Source: Plasmodium coatneyi
Lineage: Eukaryota; Apicomplexa; Aconoidasida; Haemosporida; Plasmodiidae
DNA length: 64,000 nt
Reading direction: 5' to 3'
Assembly: GCF_001680005.1 (NCBI RefSeq)
Contig: NC_033558.1
Span: 1-64,000 of the forward strand
Both the position numbers and the translations under genes were made by a program. Position 1 is the first letter of the stretch; each line of letters begins with the position of its first letter. The notes under the pieces are model-generated. The model saw only the letters and a program-made list of their open reading frames with translations, did no database searches and was not told the DNA's origin. Shown piece by piece: positions 21,118 to 33,989 of this stretch.

Positions 21118-23460
21118 TTACATACGTTGGTAACGTATATTGTTCCTGCTTCCTGCTCTTCTATCATTATTTGTTCTTACCCTTCCTTCCCTGGTGGATG
21201 TTCGTGTAGTATATGGGGCAGGGTACATTGTGTTAGAGTCTTCTGCTATAGTAGAACCTCCTATTGTAGAACTGTCCGCTCTTGAATCGAATGCTGTTGA
21301 ACCATCTATTGTTGAGATTTCCGCAGAAGAAGCTTCTATTAGATCGTCAAAGTCTCGTTGAGTGAATCTTCTTTTTTTCCTTCCTTTAAATTGGTTACCA
21401 AACCAAGAGGGTAGCAGCTTGTACTAATAAGAAAAGAAGTGAAGGAATGGGGAAAGGAATATGTATTACATATATACCTATATCTGTATATATAAATATA
21501 TATATACCTTATATATACGTATGTATATATATATATATGACGTCTATATATAAGTACATATACACATATTTCAAATATATAGTAGTAATTGTATGTACTA
21601 TTACCTTATATAAGAAGAATGCTAATGCAGGTAGTCCTACTAATGCAGCAGCGGCAGAGGAAATCGTTGTAGCAGGGGAGGAGGTCGTTCCACTAGTGGA
21701 TTGGAGGGAACTTTCTTGGTATTCAGGATTACTTCCTTCCTCTGTGCATTTTTCTGTATTATTCAGTTTACACTGCAATTTTAATTCATGCTCATTTTTA
21801 TAATTTGCATGCCACTTCCCAAATTGAGTGCACCAATCACCCTTACTACTTCCCTCCGTACATTTCTTCTGTATAAATTCATAGGCGCACTTTACGTTCT
21901 TTAGGTATGTTTCATGTTTGGCAGAACAGAGTCCCCCTTCACCTTTTGGTTCCGCTGTTATAATACTCTTATCCTTTTGATAATCGAATAGTATTTTCAT
22001 TTGGGTGAAAATGTCCCAAGGGATGTTGTCATTTTCGTACATAACCTCACATTTGTCACTAACTCCTGGTATTTGCACCTGCTTCAGTTGCTCGTAGACT
22101 TTATGCATATCTTCAGAGAATTGGTTCTGTTTGTTCGAAGTACCAAATAGTGTAGATCCAAGCCAGTAATATAAATAATGGCAGCATTTGCTTTCGGGCG
22201 AACTTCCGGAACTTTCCTGGTGTGTGTGCCAATATGCTTTTACCGCAGCTTCCCCATAGTTCCTCATGCCAGTGCCCTGTTCTACTACAGTTTCCACTTC
22301 ATTCTCTATTGTTTCTGCTCCGGACACCTCATCCTTATACTTGTCAACTGCATCATCTAATTGGCAATATACCTTCTGTGAGGGTAGTTCTTTATCTTGG
22401 CACTGATCCTATGGATTTAATTAAGGAGGAATATATATGCATATATGTATTCCTTACCTGCCCATCATGTGATAGATAAGGCGTTATGTAAAAAATATAT
22501 AATACATAATACATAATTCTCCACTATGTATAAGAAAAAAACGCACAGGAACTGTGATTCCTTTCCTTTCTTACCGCTCGTGGAGGTATCGGTGGTGGTG
22601 GTGCAGTACATGTTAGTGTTGGTAGTTGCTGCGGTGGGCTGCACTTTTGTTGGTCTATATATTCTTGCTTAAATTTTTTACAATATTCATTCTCAGCAGT
22701 CTTACCACTCGTACAAATAGCACATGACAATGAATATCCAACCTGCGCATTCTGACGATCTGCGGTGTACTTTGAACTGAAATATTCATTACAATCCTGC
22801 TTATCCTTTAAATCTTTAATGTTATAGTTGTAATCAAAAAAATTTTTAAACGCTTCACATTTATATTCCATAATATCAGGGTATATATTAATGCAATTAT
22901 TCTTGTTTTTACTTATATTCCCCCCCCATGGGAAATTCGCCAATTCTCTGTAAATTGCGTCCATGGTATAACCAAAATTTCCTTTATTTTCCAATTTTTC
23001 ATTTATTTTAGTACATATCCAAAAGAACAAAAAATAACAAGGTTTCCAGTAGGTTCTATCCCCTGTGCTTACTGTACATGCATTATAATAATTTTTTACA
23101 ATTTTCTTGGCCAACTCCTGATCATCATTTATTTTCCCCCGACTTAATGCTCCCTTCACAGCGTCTATTATTCCTGCGTTGCACTGTGGACTCCCCCTAT
23201 AGGTTCTTTGTGTGCAGTCATTCCTGTCCAACTCATTGTACTTCTGTTCTGAGGGTAATGTAACTACACTTCCACCCTACAAAAATATAAATGTGTATGG
23301 AAGTAGAATATGTATTCTTTTTAATTTATTACCCTATGCATAAAGTGTTACACATATATATATATATATATATATTCCATTATGAACTGTAAAATGAGCA
23401 TCATTTCCTTATGTTGATCCCTTCCTTACACCTCCCCATTATACTTACATGACCTGTCAT
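21118..23460 (-). CDS. PIR-7: two-domain PIR/KIR-like protein
   Basis: Exons: 23460-23449 (MTGH), 23276-22575, 22408-21605 and 21423-21118; all phase 0, about 607 residues. I join the two domain exons into one gene for three reasons. The first ends in a good donor (PPRA then GTAAGA) with no anchor or tail. The second has a matching acceptor and phase. The 166 bp between them hold no suitable first exon: the only ATG with a donor (about 22455) is out of phase. Domain 1 starts VVTLPSEQKY and has a Pro-rich end (APPPPIPPRA). Domain 2 starts QDKELPSQK with CHYLYYWLGS. The membrane segment ends AFFLYK. The tail is LLPSW-type (YKLLPSWFGN) and ends IRYQRM. Confidence 0.9.
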
Positions 23461-24081
23461 TGTACCGATATTGGTACTATTCTTCTTCCTTTGTATATTA
23501 TATATTTTATGTTAAGAACTTTATTCATACATATGTATACATAGGGAGAGCATGAACAATATTTCTTCCTTTGGAACAGGAAAAATTTTCAGCTTATGGT
23601 ATTATTTTAATTTATGTTTTATTATTATTCAAAAGGGGAGTTATTTAAATTCTGCTAATATACATATATTGCACATACTTCGTAGGTACAGAATACTTCC
23701 TGTTTTGCTTACACGTGCACATTTTACTCAATTATTCAGTATAGAGTATATGAATTTATAAGATAAGTAGGGAAAGAATCGACCGAAAAAAAAAAAAAAA
23801 AAAAATTGGGTCGGATTTTTTGCATGTTGTTAGGAAGGAAATGGAAGGGTGCAATGTTTTTTTTTTCCTTCCTTTTTTCCACTTATTTTCATTCTTTCCT
23901 TTCTTCCTTTCCTTTTTTTTTTTTTTAGGTGTACAACTTTGCGTTGTATATGTGCATGTGTTTGCATGTTTATGCGCTCAAAAAAAAAAATTTTTTTTTT
24001 CCTATATTTTTTTTTGTATTTTGTTTCTATTTGTTATATAATGGTGAATATAAAACATTTCAAAAAAAGAGGAAAAGGAAC
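23461..24081. other. Intergenic upstream of PIR-7
   Basis: Contains poly(dA), poly(dT) and pyrimidine-rich tracts (23786-23806, 23850-23930). No gene apart from the adjoining relic exon. Confidence 0.6.
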
Positions 24082-24288
24082 TTATCTAATATATAAAATA
24101 GAATATTCTGACGAATTAGTTGTAAAATCTGTTGTGGAACCAATGGCTGAATATTCTGTTGTTGAGTCGTCTGCTTTTGTGGAGTTTATTATCGAAGTTT
24201 CCGTAAACTCATCAGAGTTACGCTCAATGGTCATTCTACCTCTATTTTCAAGAGATTTTCGTTTTCTCGGCTATAATAAGGAAATATA
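24082..24288 (-). pseudogene. Orphan pir cytoplasmic-tail exon (relic)
   Basis: On the minus strand the sequence reads as a pir tail exon: TAT ATT TCC TTA aligned with the usual start YTSLF, then basic residues, then Asp/Ser/Thr-rich text with NSTKADDSTTEYS, ending YIR and stop, as in PIR-3. A TAG at codon 6 (24273-24271) interrupts it. No anchor exon or PIR domain lies between it and the stop of PIR-8 at 24511. It is most simply the leftover 3' end of a deleted pir gene. Confidence 0.8.
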
Positions 24289-24510
24289 CTCAATAAAGAA
24301 AAATGAAGAAATAAGGAGAAGGTAAAATTACATATACATATATATATATGTATAGAATGGACACTAATAACTACTGAGGTATGTAATGTTCTATTAGTGA
24401 GAATTCACCTTCTTTAATTCATTTTTTTTTTTTTTTTTTTTTTTTTGCTTTGTTCTTTTTTGTTTGCTTAACGGAAGTATTTTTATTCAATATATTACAT
24501 GTGTTGCGTT

Positions 24511-26004
24511 CTAAATACGTTGATAAGGAATATTGTTTCCTTGCCTATGTTTTATATTATTAGTTCTTTGCTGTTGTTGTCTTTGTTGGCTTCGTTGTGG
24601 TTGTCGTCGTGGTCGTCCATCATATATGGTAGAATTATCAACTGTCGAATCGTCACCTATCGTCGAACCAAGTGTGGAGGAATATTCTGTTCTTAAGGTG
24701 TCGTCATCGTCTTCTTTGAGTGTATCAAGGTGGTAATGTCCAACTGTTGTTCTCCTCTTTCTTCCGTTTTCACTGTTCCTTCTTCTGCCCTTAGGGAAAA
24801 TGGCATTTATCCAACGAGGCAGCAGATTATACTAATAAAGGAGTGGAAAGTAATGGGAAGGTGTGTGGACGATTGTTAGGGCAGAAATATATATACATAT
24901 ATAACACATATATATATGTACGTACAATCTATTCTGTATTTATTTTCAATGGGGAATAAATATTAGTAAATAGTATTACTACTTATATTTCCTATTATAA
25001 TTACAGTTTTACCTTATATAAGAGAGAACCAAACACTGCAAGGCCTACTACTGTGGTGCCTATTGTGGAAGGGATGGTAATGGTTGCAGTAGCAGTGGAG
25101 GGAGATGGTGCCTCTGGTAATCTTTGAGCTTCTGTATCTGCTGCTGCAGGAGGCTCTGGTGCAGTTACTACAGTACATTTCTGTTCTAATAGTGTCTTAT
25201 ACTTCGTGTCACTACTGAACCAGGTTTTGAAGTCGTTACAGTATTGCTCCCCATTGTCCTTACCGTTAGGACATTTTGCTTGCAGAGCCTTGTAAGATTT
25301 ATCAATGTCACCCAAATAGGATGAAACTGCTTCATCACAGGAATTATTGTGCTGCTTTATATAATACGTTATTATATCATAATCCCTGTAGTAATCATAT
25401 ACTTTTTTCATATTTTGGAACGTTTCATCCTTTATGGTTATGTTGGGATATTTATTTGTACATTTAAAATTTTCCGCCTTTTTCTTCCCTATATTATCAT
25501 AGATGGCACTCATTGCCCCTTTAAATGTAGTATCATCCACTCCATCAAAAATTTTATCGCCTAACCAAAAATAAAAGTAATAACAGGATTCATCTACCTC
25601 CTTCCCTGAACTTATCATTTCACAGACCTTATCTACTGCTTCCTTAATAGTGTCTGCTTTGACCTTAATATTGCTAAAATTCTCTAGGGCACTTTCTATA
25701 TCACTCTTAAAACCGATACCACAGCCCGCAAAGGAAGAGCCAAAACCATCGTACACTAATTTTGACGGTAACAATTCTTCCAACTCTTGCTTCTATAAAA
25801 AAAAATGTAAATAAGTGGAGGAATATATACACATATATATGTTATATATATACATATATATATACTATATATATACATACATTGTATATATATATGTATG
25901 TTATATGTATGTATGTATGCACATTACATTATGTATATTTCCACCTCTTTTCAGGCTTTATTTACCGTTAGTGGTGTGGTCGATCCTGCTGGTTCTGGTG
26001 TCAT
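24511..26004 (-). CDS. PIR-8: single-domain PIR/KIR-like protein
   Basis: Exons: 26004-25966 (MTPEPAGSTTPLT), 25792-25013 and 24831-24511; all phase 0, about 379 residues. Exon 2 begins KQELEELLPSKLVYDGF, has the PIR cysteines with a CYYFYFWLGDK core, an Ala/Pro-rich linker (APEPPAAADTEAQ) and a membrane segment ending GSLLYK. The tail is LLPxW-type (YNLLPRWINA), with KEDDDDTL, a Gln/Arg-rich run (QRSQQRQQQQR) and the ending IPYQRI. Confidence 0.93.
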
Positions 26005-28696
26005 GGTGACATGGTTTGTTATTGTTTGTGGGTGTGTATATTTTTCTTCTATATATATACGAAATAAATTTGTGCTATAAAATGTGTTCCCTCTTATGCA
26101 TTCATTATATTTCGTACAATTTTATGTAATCCTTTGGAATAGTGTATTATTATGATTTACATCGTTCTACTATTACGTCCAGGAAAAAAAAAAAAGAAAT
26201 GTAACTTTTTTTTTCAGCAGGAAATTTCAATATGAATTCAATAGGTATTAATTGATTTGTGCTCTATGGTTATTATTAAAAGTACTATTGCAAATTATTC
26301 ATATGCACCATTGCAAGTTGTTCACACGTATGGAGCATGGTACACTCCTGTTCCCTTTCCCCTCATTTCATACGTGAACATGCATAAATATATTATAAGA
26401 ATTGTGAATTTTATATGAAATGAAATGAAAAAAAGCGTACGTAATAATACAAAGGATATTTGCATTAATTATGCATAGAACAAAAATCAGCGTATCTTTA
26501 TAGTAGTACTCTTTGTGTAGTGTATCATCTTCCTTCCCCCCTTTTTTTTCATGTACATTTATGATGGTTTAGTAATAATAACTTTTCCATTTTCATTCTT
26601 TTTTCTTCCCTTCCCTTTCGTTAAATATATCATAAATAGTTCATTTACAATATTAATGTGCCCACTTTCCCTTATTTGAGCTAATCTTCACTCTTTTAAT
26701 GTATATTGCACTTTACATATATTAATGTTTAATTCCATTCTTCTTTTTATTTTTTTTCGTCTCCTCCTCCTCCCATTTATTTTATTCCTGCGCAAAATTA
26801 AAGGGAACGGTCAAAATAAATAATTTTCACACATATAAAAATTGTAACGGCAAATGTTGTCATACATGACCAAATATAGAACAAGTTTCGTTGTAAAATA
26901 TTTGAATGCCTAAAGTATGATAAAAGAAGTTACACGGGCAAACACACATATATATATGTATATATATATATATATTCCTTCTGAATGATCGTAAATGGAA
27001 AATTTTCCTTCCCATATTCATTGTTAAATTACATTTGCTGATCATTGTTTATTCACTATACTCCCACATATATATACATATATATATATGTATATATTTC
27101 CTATGTAAGTATTTTTTTTTTTATTTAATGCTACATTTTCACATTTTCCATAGAGTGAGAGAGACACATATGACTATTTCACTTATTACATTTTCACGGG
27201 AATGGAAATCTTTGTTTCTGTGTATTAAATTTATGTGTGACCATGATATGTCTATGTATGAGACACATATATTGTTGAATAACCCCCCAAATTGGGGCGA
27301 GGAGTCCTCTCAATAATTGGACGGGGGTTGATGTTATAGAGTACGATGTGAGCGTGTGCGCGTCGCTGCAACTGTTCCTGCATGTCGAATATGTATTAAG
27401 TTTATATATGTACGAATGTAACACCCCACCCCTACAATGGTGGTCACAATAAACGGTTATCATACTTGGTTCCTCCTTCCTTCCCCCCTTTTAGACGATT
27501 GTATGTGACCGGTAGAAATGGCTTTTTCCTCTATTTCATTCTCAGAATATTTATTCATGCTCGGGTGGCAGTTTCATATATATATATATATATTAAGAAC
27601 ACTCCCTTCCACTGCTTCACGTTATACATGGAGGTACGTACAACATAGGAATTGGTACTAAAGGGGGACATTTAAGGAATTTTGATCATCCTAGGGGCAC
27701 CTTCCCTTAATTGTCCAATATGGACCTCTTGAATTCTATGCCCATGTAGTTATAAGGAGGTGAGACCACGACAGGGGTCAAGTATTAGTTCTTGCTTCTA
27801 ACCTTTGGAGGTGATCATTAATGAAGAAGGTAGAGGACCATCCATTTTTTTTTTTTTTTTTTACTACTATGGAATGTAAAACCTCCATATTAACAGAAGC
27901 TTATTACATTATTGTATATTATTCTGCAACACACATATGTGCACACACGCAACATGCACCATCTACATTCACCATTTTACTTCAATTGAGTATATAATGT
28001 TATTTATGGAGTATTGTGCCCCCTTTATATATGCTGGTATATTACCATGGAAAGTGTATGGGGTCCGTGTGCATTCAAAATGAATAGTACGCCACCCCCC
28101 TCCCTCTAACACTCCTTTTTTTTTTTTTTTTTTTGTGTGTGTGGAATGTTCCAATTGCAAATTTATTACACCATTTTGAAAATACAGTATAGTTTTAATG
28201 GGGTCAAAGTGGGATGAAATACATATATATTGTTTTTCTCCTTTCCAGATGGTGACGGAACTCCTTAAATGGAATATTTACAACACCAGGAATAAAGTAC
28301 AACGGAATGAATTGTTCCTACTGGGTATCTGACTACTATGTACACCCTACTACTGTTATGTACTCATATTTATATATATATACATACATATATATGCATA
28401 TATACATATATATATATACACTCCTTCTATATGTGCAAATTAATATTTTGAACAAATTAATATTTTAAACAAATTAATATTTTGAACCAAATTACGACTA
28501 TATTTTGAACAAATTAATATTTCAGTTCGCGCACACATACAGTGGACAAAAAAATATATTATTAAAAAAATGAAAAAAAATAATAATAATAAAATTTAAG
28601 AGGAGTGAAGAAGATTAGCTCAAAATGATGGTATATACATAATCACGTTATATTAAAATGAATTTATGATTAATATACACTTATCTGAATGGAATA

Positions 28697-28730
<34 letters not shown>

Positions 28731-28961
28731 GGTAACAATGAAATTATTATTCCCACCAATCAATCATAAACAAGGAATATGTAATAAGGAGAAAAAAAAA
28801 AAAAATATATATATATATGACTATAAGAGAGAACACACACATACATATACAATACATATATAATACATATATATACGTATATATATAACTATATATATAA
28901 ATGCTATATATGTACACTTATATATACATATATGTATATATATAGATGCTATATATATACA

Positions 28962-28995
<34 letters not shown>

Positions 28996-29258
28996 CTATA
29001 CATATATCTATATTATATGAGTGTATACAAAATATAATATTGGACTTAGCTGAAAGAAAAAGGGAGAGAAAAAAAAAAAAAAAAACATAACACTAAAATT
29101 ATTATTCATAAAAGGATCGTAGAAGAAAAAGGGAAACTGTATATTAAATAAAATGTTATTATTAGAATGGGGTACGCACGCACACATATATACAGATATA
29201 TAAGGAGCACAATTTTAAATATACATGTATTATATACACAGAAGGATATACATAGAAT
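26005..29258. other. Divergent intergenic region between PIR-8 (-) and PIR-9 (+)
   Basis: The longest gap in the pir array and presumably two promoters back to back. I find no supported gene. It contains TA microsatellites (26946-26977, 28370-28422, 28806-28995), a short tandem repeat at 28435-28524, and poly(dA)/poly(dT) runs. A less AT-rich stretch at 27300-27850 has no sustained reading frame; it could be decayed coding sequence, but I cannot identify it. Confidence 0.6.
28435..28524. repeat. 17-bp tandem repeat (CAAATTAATATTTTGAA)
   Basis: Four copies of CAAATTAATATTTTGAA or close variants, one interrupted by a short insertion (CCAAATTACGACTAT). It lies about 0.75 kb upstream of PIR-9. 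Confidence 0.85.
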
Positions 29259-31524
29259 ATGGGTGGCAAGAAGAAGAAAGTACTCTTGGTGAGTTTTTTT
29301 TTTCTTTTTTCTGTTAAGGATGTTTATGCAAATATTATACAAGTAAGACTTTATTCGTAATACAATATAAGTGTATGGGTATATATATTCCCTTAATTGT
29401 ATTTATAGACCGTTAATTTAGGCAATGTGCCTTCGAAGGACATATATGATAAATTCGGGTCCGCCACAATGCTCGATAGTCATAACGATATGGATAAAGT
29501 AAAGGATGCATTAAAAACATACAAGAGTTCTATAGAAGATTACGATAAGATTAGTCACGCCTGCGGTCGTGCATTCATGATGCAGAAAGGGGGCAAGGAA
29601 CCGCTTTACCAGGACCGTTGTAATTTTTTATTTTTCTGGATTGGTGGTAAAATAAAGGAGAACATAGTTGCAGATACGTTCAATAATATTTTGAGTGCCA
29701 TTTGTAACACACTGCAGGGATTAGCTGGTGTTAGTGACTGCACCGTCGCATGTAAGGGCATTAACAAAAACAATTTCAACAGCAGAAAAGAAGCCTATGA
29801 ATATATTCATGACTATTCCAAAATAAAAGAGAAGGTGGATGCCCATGACCAGATGTGTGATGAGAAATGTTACAACTACCTAGAAGGTATGGTTAACAAC
29901 TACAATCTAGCACATACGGATTGCAGAGGTAAGGAAGGATCTGATGATTTCTGTGTAAAATTTGAAAGTACGTATGAACAAAACAAAAGTCAAGATCTAT
30001 TAAATTTAACATGTACCAAAAAGACTAAGGAAGAAATTGAAGCACTTAGGGAAGCACAAGATCAGGAGAGTGAAGATGACCTAGACGGTGAAACACATTA
30101 CCAACTGCAGGATGACGATGGGAAATGTGCTCTTGCCACTAATAACTTCTATTCGGTAAATGTAAGGGAATTCTGTTTTTTTTTTTTTTTTTTTTCTCTC
30201 TGTTTCGAATGAATATATACATATATTTTGTTCATATAATATTTAATGTGCACACAATGAGGGAAAGTTAAAAATAAAAAAATATTTTGGGGGTTATATG
30301 TATATATTCCACACATTATATTTTTGTAGGATCCATATTTGGATAGTTTACCCTCAAAGGAAGTTTACTATGATTTCAACATGAGGAGTGTGCTATACAA
30401 TGATGATAATAATTATGGTGATGTCAAAAAAACTAAAAGTAGTCTGCAAGGCACATTGGACACATATCCCGATGCTTCTGAGTGTATGGGCAAAATTGCA
30501 CCTGTATGGTTCTACGTATCTAAGATGATGAGCCAACAGACTGGGGGCTTCCAGAACCGTTGCGATTATTTCTATTATTGGTTAGGAGATCTAATATCTA
30601 AAAAACTGGTGGAACCTCATAAGTTGGGGGAAGTTATGGATACAGTCTACGGGAATCTAGAAAAGCTTGGTGACCGGGAGAAGTGTACGAATCTCTACAC
30701 GAAGATCACCAAAGAACAGTTTGACTCAATGAAAAAACTGTATAATCACTCCCGTGACTATGATGCAATACAACAGAGATTACGGACTTATCGTACTCCT
30801 TGTGAAAATTTTAAAAAATATCTGGAGGACATTTTTTCAACTTACAATACTGTTCTTTTAGAATGTAATGGTAAGGAAAATGATTACTGCCAAAATTTTA
30901 AAAGTACATATGGGAAATATTGCAGTAGGGAGTTAGCACAATTACCATGTTCTGAAGGAATAAGTACGGCCGCCGCCGCTGCCATCTCTTCCATACTGGG
31001 AATAGGAGCACTTCCATTGGCTGCTTTTTTGTTATATAAAGTAATGATCATAATAAAAATATACACATATATATATATGGTATATATATATATATATGTA
31101 TACATGTATATATATGTATGTATATATATATGTATGTGTATATATGTATACATATTTGTACGCCTTAACATTTGGAACGCCACCTCCTTCCCTTCCCGTA
31201 CCCCCTTTCCCTTAGCGTAATCTTTTACCCTCCTGGATAAGTGACTCCTTTGGAGGAGGAGGAAACACCTCCGTTAGAAGCAGTAATAAAAGGAAAAGAA
31301 GATCTGCTGCAAGGAACTGGGACACATTGACGGACAACGATTCGACGAACGTCTCAACTGTAGCCTCAACAATAGGAGGTTCCACAACATTCGATTCAAC
31401 AGATGGATCCACCATATATAATGATCGATCACCACGACCGCGATCACCACCTCAAAGAAGAGGAGGAGCAAATATGCCAAATCAACATGGACGAAGAAAT
31501 AATATAGCATACCAACGTATGTAG
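29259..31524 (+). CDS. PIR-9: two-domain PIR/KIR-like protein
   Basis: Exons: 29259-29288 (MGGKKKKVLL, very basic, donor GTGAGT), 29409-30155, 30330-31040 and 31216-31524; all phase 0, about 598 residues. A second donor six bases further, at 30161, is equally in phase. Domain 1 starts NLGNVPSKDIYDKF with a CNFLFFWIGGK core and ends in an acidic linker (DQESEDDLDGE). Domain 2 starts DPYLDSLPSKEVYYDF with CDYFYYWLGD. The anchor ends AFLLYK. The tail is LLPSW-type (RNLLPSWISD) and ends IAYQRM. The gene is on the opposite strand from its telomeric neighbours. Confidence 0.92.
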
Positions 31525-32235
31525 AACACAGTTAAGAATATGAACAGAGTTAAAATGAAAACTGTAAAACTTGAACTGTAAAATGTTAACACACTTAAAA
31601 TGTGAAAACTGTGTAAAATGTGAACACATTTGAAAATGTACAAACTGTAAAATGAAAGCTGTTAAAGTGTGAACACAGTTCAAAATGAAAACTGTAAAAT
31701 GTGGACAGTTAAGATGAAAACTGTAAAATGAAAACTCTAAAAATGTGAACACCGTTAAAATGAAAACTGCTAATGATGATACGTGTAAAAAGGATTTCCG
31801 TGCTTGCAGTCGCTGGTGCGCGAATGAAGTGCAACCTGCACCGGCAAGCGCGCAAAGCAAAATTACGCCGCGTAATATTTACGAAAAAAAAGAATTAAAA
31901 AATATAAAAAAAAAAATTTAATAATTCAACGCACAAAAAAAAGCAACATTGAAAGAGAAAAGTAAAAGAAAAGCATGAATGAAATATTGATGTTGCCAAA
32001 AAAAAAAAATTCATAATTCTACGCAGAAAAAAAAAAAAGAAATAAAGAAAGAAAGAGAGAAATAAGGAAAATTAGGAATGAAATGCCACTTTGTCCTTTG
32101 CAGTTTATGAACTTCGCATAACGCTTTATATTAAGTGGGTCACATTACACATCCAATTTTTTACATGTGCTACTTGTGATGTGGGCAGGAGCAATAGTAG
32201 TTCTATTTATTACTCTGTTAAAGGAGGTTGGCATA
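31525..32235. other. Convergent intergenic region with degenerate tandem repeat
   Basis: Lies between the 3' ends of PIR-9 (+) and PIR-10 (-). About 31540-31770 is a degenerate tandem array of AAAATGAAAACTGTAAAATGTGAACACAGTT and shorter variants. Further on are A-rich tracts. No gene seen. Confidence 0.75.
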
Positions 32236-33989
32236 TTATGTGGGGTGATACCTTATATTTTTTCGATGATCTGATGTATGGGTCATTCCTCTTACCCTGC
32301 TGATGGGTGTTGCTGTAGTAGTAGTATATGGGGCAGAGAATTCCGTGTTAGAATCATCTACTGAATCCTCCGCTGTAGACTCTTCCGTTGAGTCGTCTAA
32401 TGTGGAGTCTCCTGTCGAGGCTTCTGTTGTTGAATATTCGGTGGAGACATCTTCAGTAGAATCGTCCGTTTCTATATTCAACCTTCGTTCAATGGATCTT
32501 CCTCCTCTTCTTCTGCCCTTAGTGGACATTTTCTTCTTTCCACGGAATAAAGAAGTGTACTGCAAAGAAAGAGTAAAAGTAGGTAGAAAGAATATGTAAA
32601 AAGTACCTTATTCTATTACTATTTTAGGTACAAATAAGTATTAATAAATGATATAATGTACATTTTCTTGTTATAATTTTACTTTATATAAGAAAAAACT
32701 GATTAGGGCCACTGTCACGGCTACTGTTCCTCCAATAACGGAAGGGATAATAGTGGTAGTGGAAAGAAGGGATGATGGTGATGATGAACCACCTGCTTGA
32801 TCATCTTCATGTCCAATTTCCCCGAATAGTAATGATCCCGCTGATAAAGGGGGACTCTGTCTTTCTAAGGAGGATGGTGCTTCCACTTTGGGATCCTTCA
32901 TATCTAACATGGGACCTTTTATATCTACCTGTGGACCCTTTACATTCCCATCTCTAGGATTATCACCACCATTTACAGCCTTTGGTCCTTCACCTGGGGA
33001 CTCCTCAACAGAAATTGGAGCAACAGCAGCAACACCATGATGAACAAGAGCCTGCGCTTCCTTCACTGCGGCTTTCTCTTCTTCCCTTGTCGTTTCCTGC
33101 TGATCTTCCTGGGTAGCAATGTTCCCCTGTTCTGTCTCGCTCCCAGATTCCTGTCCTTCACTGTCTGTTGAAGGCTCCGCAGGGGTACACGTTTTTACTA
33201 TTTCTTTAGGAGTCCATGGATCCAAACCTAACTTTGTCATTAATTGTTGTAGTTTCGAGGTATCCCCTTCCGGGAACATGTTTCCGAAATCTGGACAATA
33301 ATCACTACCGTCGCCACATGCACAATGTTCTAACATTTTATTATAGGCATCGGCAGCACCCTGCACACATCACTTATAGCTATCTTTATTCTTGGATTTG
33401 CAATAGTTATCCTTCAGTCCTTTTTCTATGTTATCGTAACACTGATGGTATTCGACTAGTTTCTTCATCTGCTCGAAATGGTCTTTGGTGATATTGCTAT
33501 ACACAATGTTGCAGTCTTTTATATTAACTAATTTCAATAACTCCCTATAAACATGCCCTATAACAGTTGAAAATGAATCGCCGACTTTTAATTTGTTTAA
33601 TAATATATCTCCCAACCAATAATAAAATAAAATACAATATTTATTCTTCCAGTCCACTCTACCTTCGAACGTTCCCACATAGCACCAGGCCTTGACCATG
33701 TTGTCTGTATACTTCTCATGTTCCCTATATTTCTGTAACCAAACTTCTATGCTTAACTTTGTTTTACCACTTCTTGCATTACATTGGTTCTCGCCCCTTC
33801 CTGAATTAAAGTAACCATATGTCTGCTCGTGGAACAATCCGTGTCTACAGAATGCCTACAAGTACGATAAATAATGATCAGTACGTTATATTATGCGTTC
33901 ATACGTCCACATATTATACATAGTACCAAATGTTTAGCGGGTACCATAAGTTCATTCATATTACATTAGAATTTTGCTCTTACCGTCAT
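32236..33989 (-). pseudogene. PIR-10: PIR/KIR-like gene with AHNAK-like segment, broken by an in-frame stop
   Basis: Exons: 33989-33984 (MT), 33855-32683 and 32559-32236; all phase 0. Exon 2 has an atypical start (GLFHEQTYGYF in place of LPS), the PIR cysteines and a CILFYYWLGD core, but a TGA at 33372-33370 interrupts it (SYK, stop, CVQGAADAY). Frame and homology continue beyond, so a single base change is enough to explain it. The linker is unusually long and acidic (SEGQESGSETEQ), then carries NVKGPQVDIKGP and MKDPKVEAPS, like PIR-3 and mammalian AHNAK. The membrane segment ends SFFLYK. The tail starts YTSLFRG, is rich in DDST/EEST repeats and ends IRYHPT. Read-through, an error in the sequence, or a true pseudogene are all possible. 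Confidence 0.85.

Noticed and set aside
27194..27463. Overlapping opposite-strand ORFs at 27.0-27.5 kb
   Set aside because: No conserved motif, start context or exon signals; both strands equally open.
30884..31183. Minus-strand ORF over the end of PIR-9
   Set aside because: Shadow of the anchor exon and the TA-rich intron.
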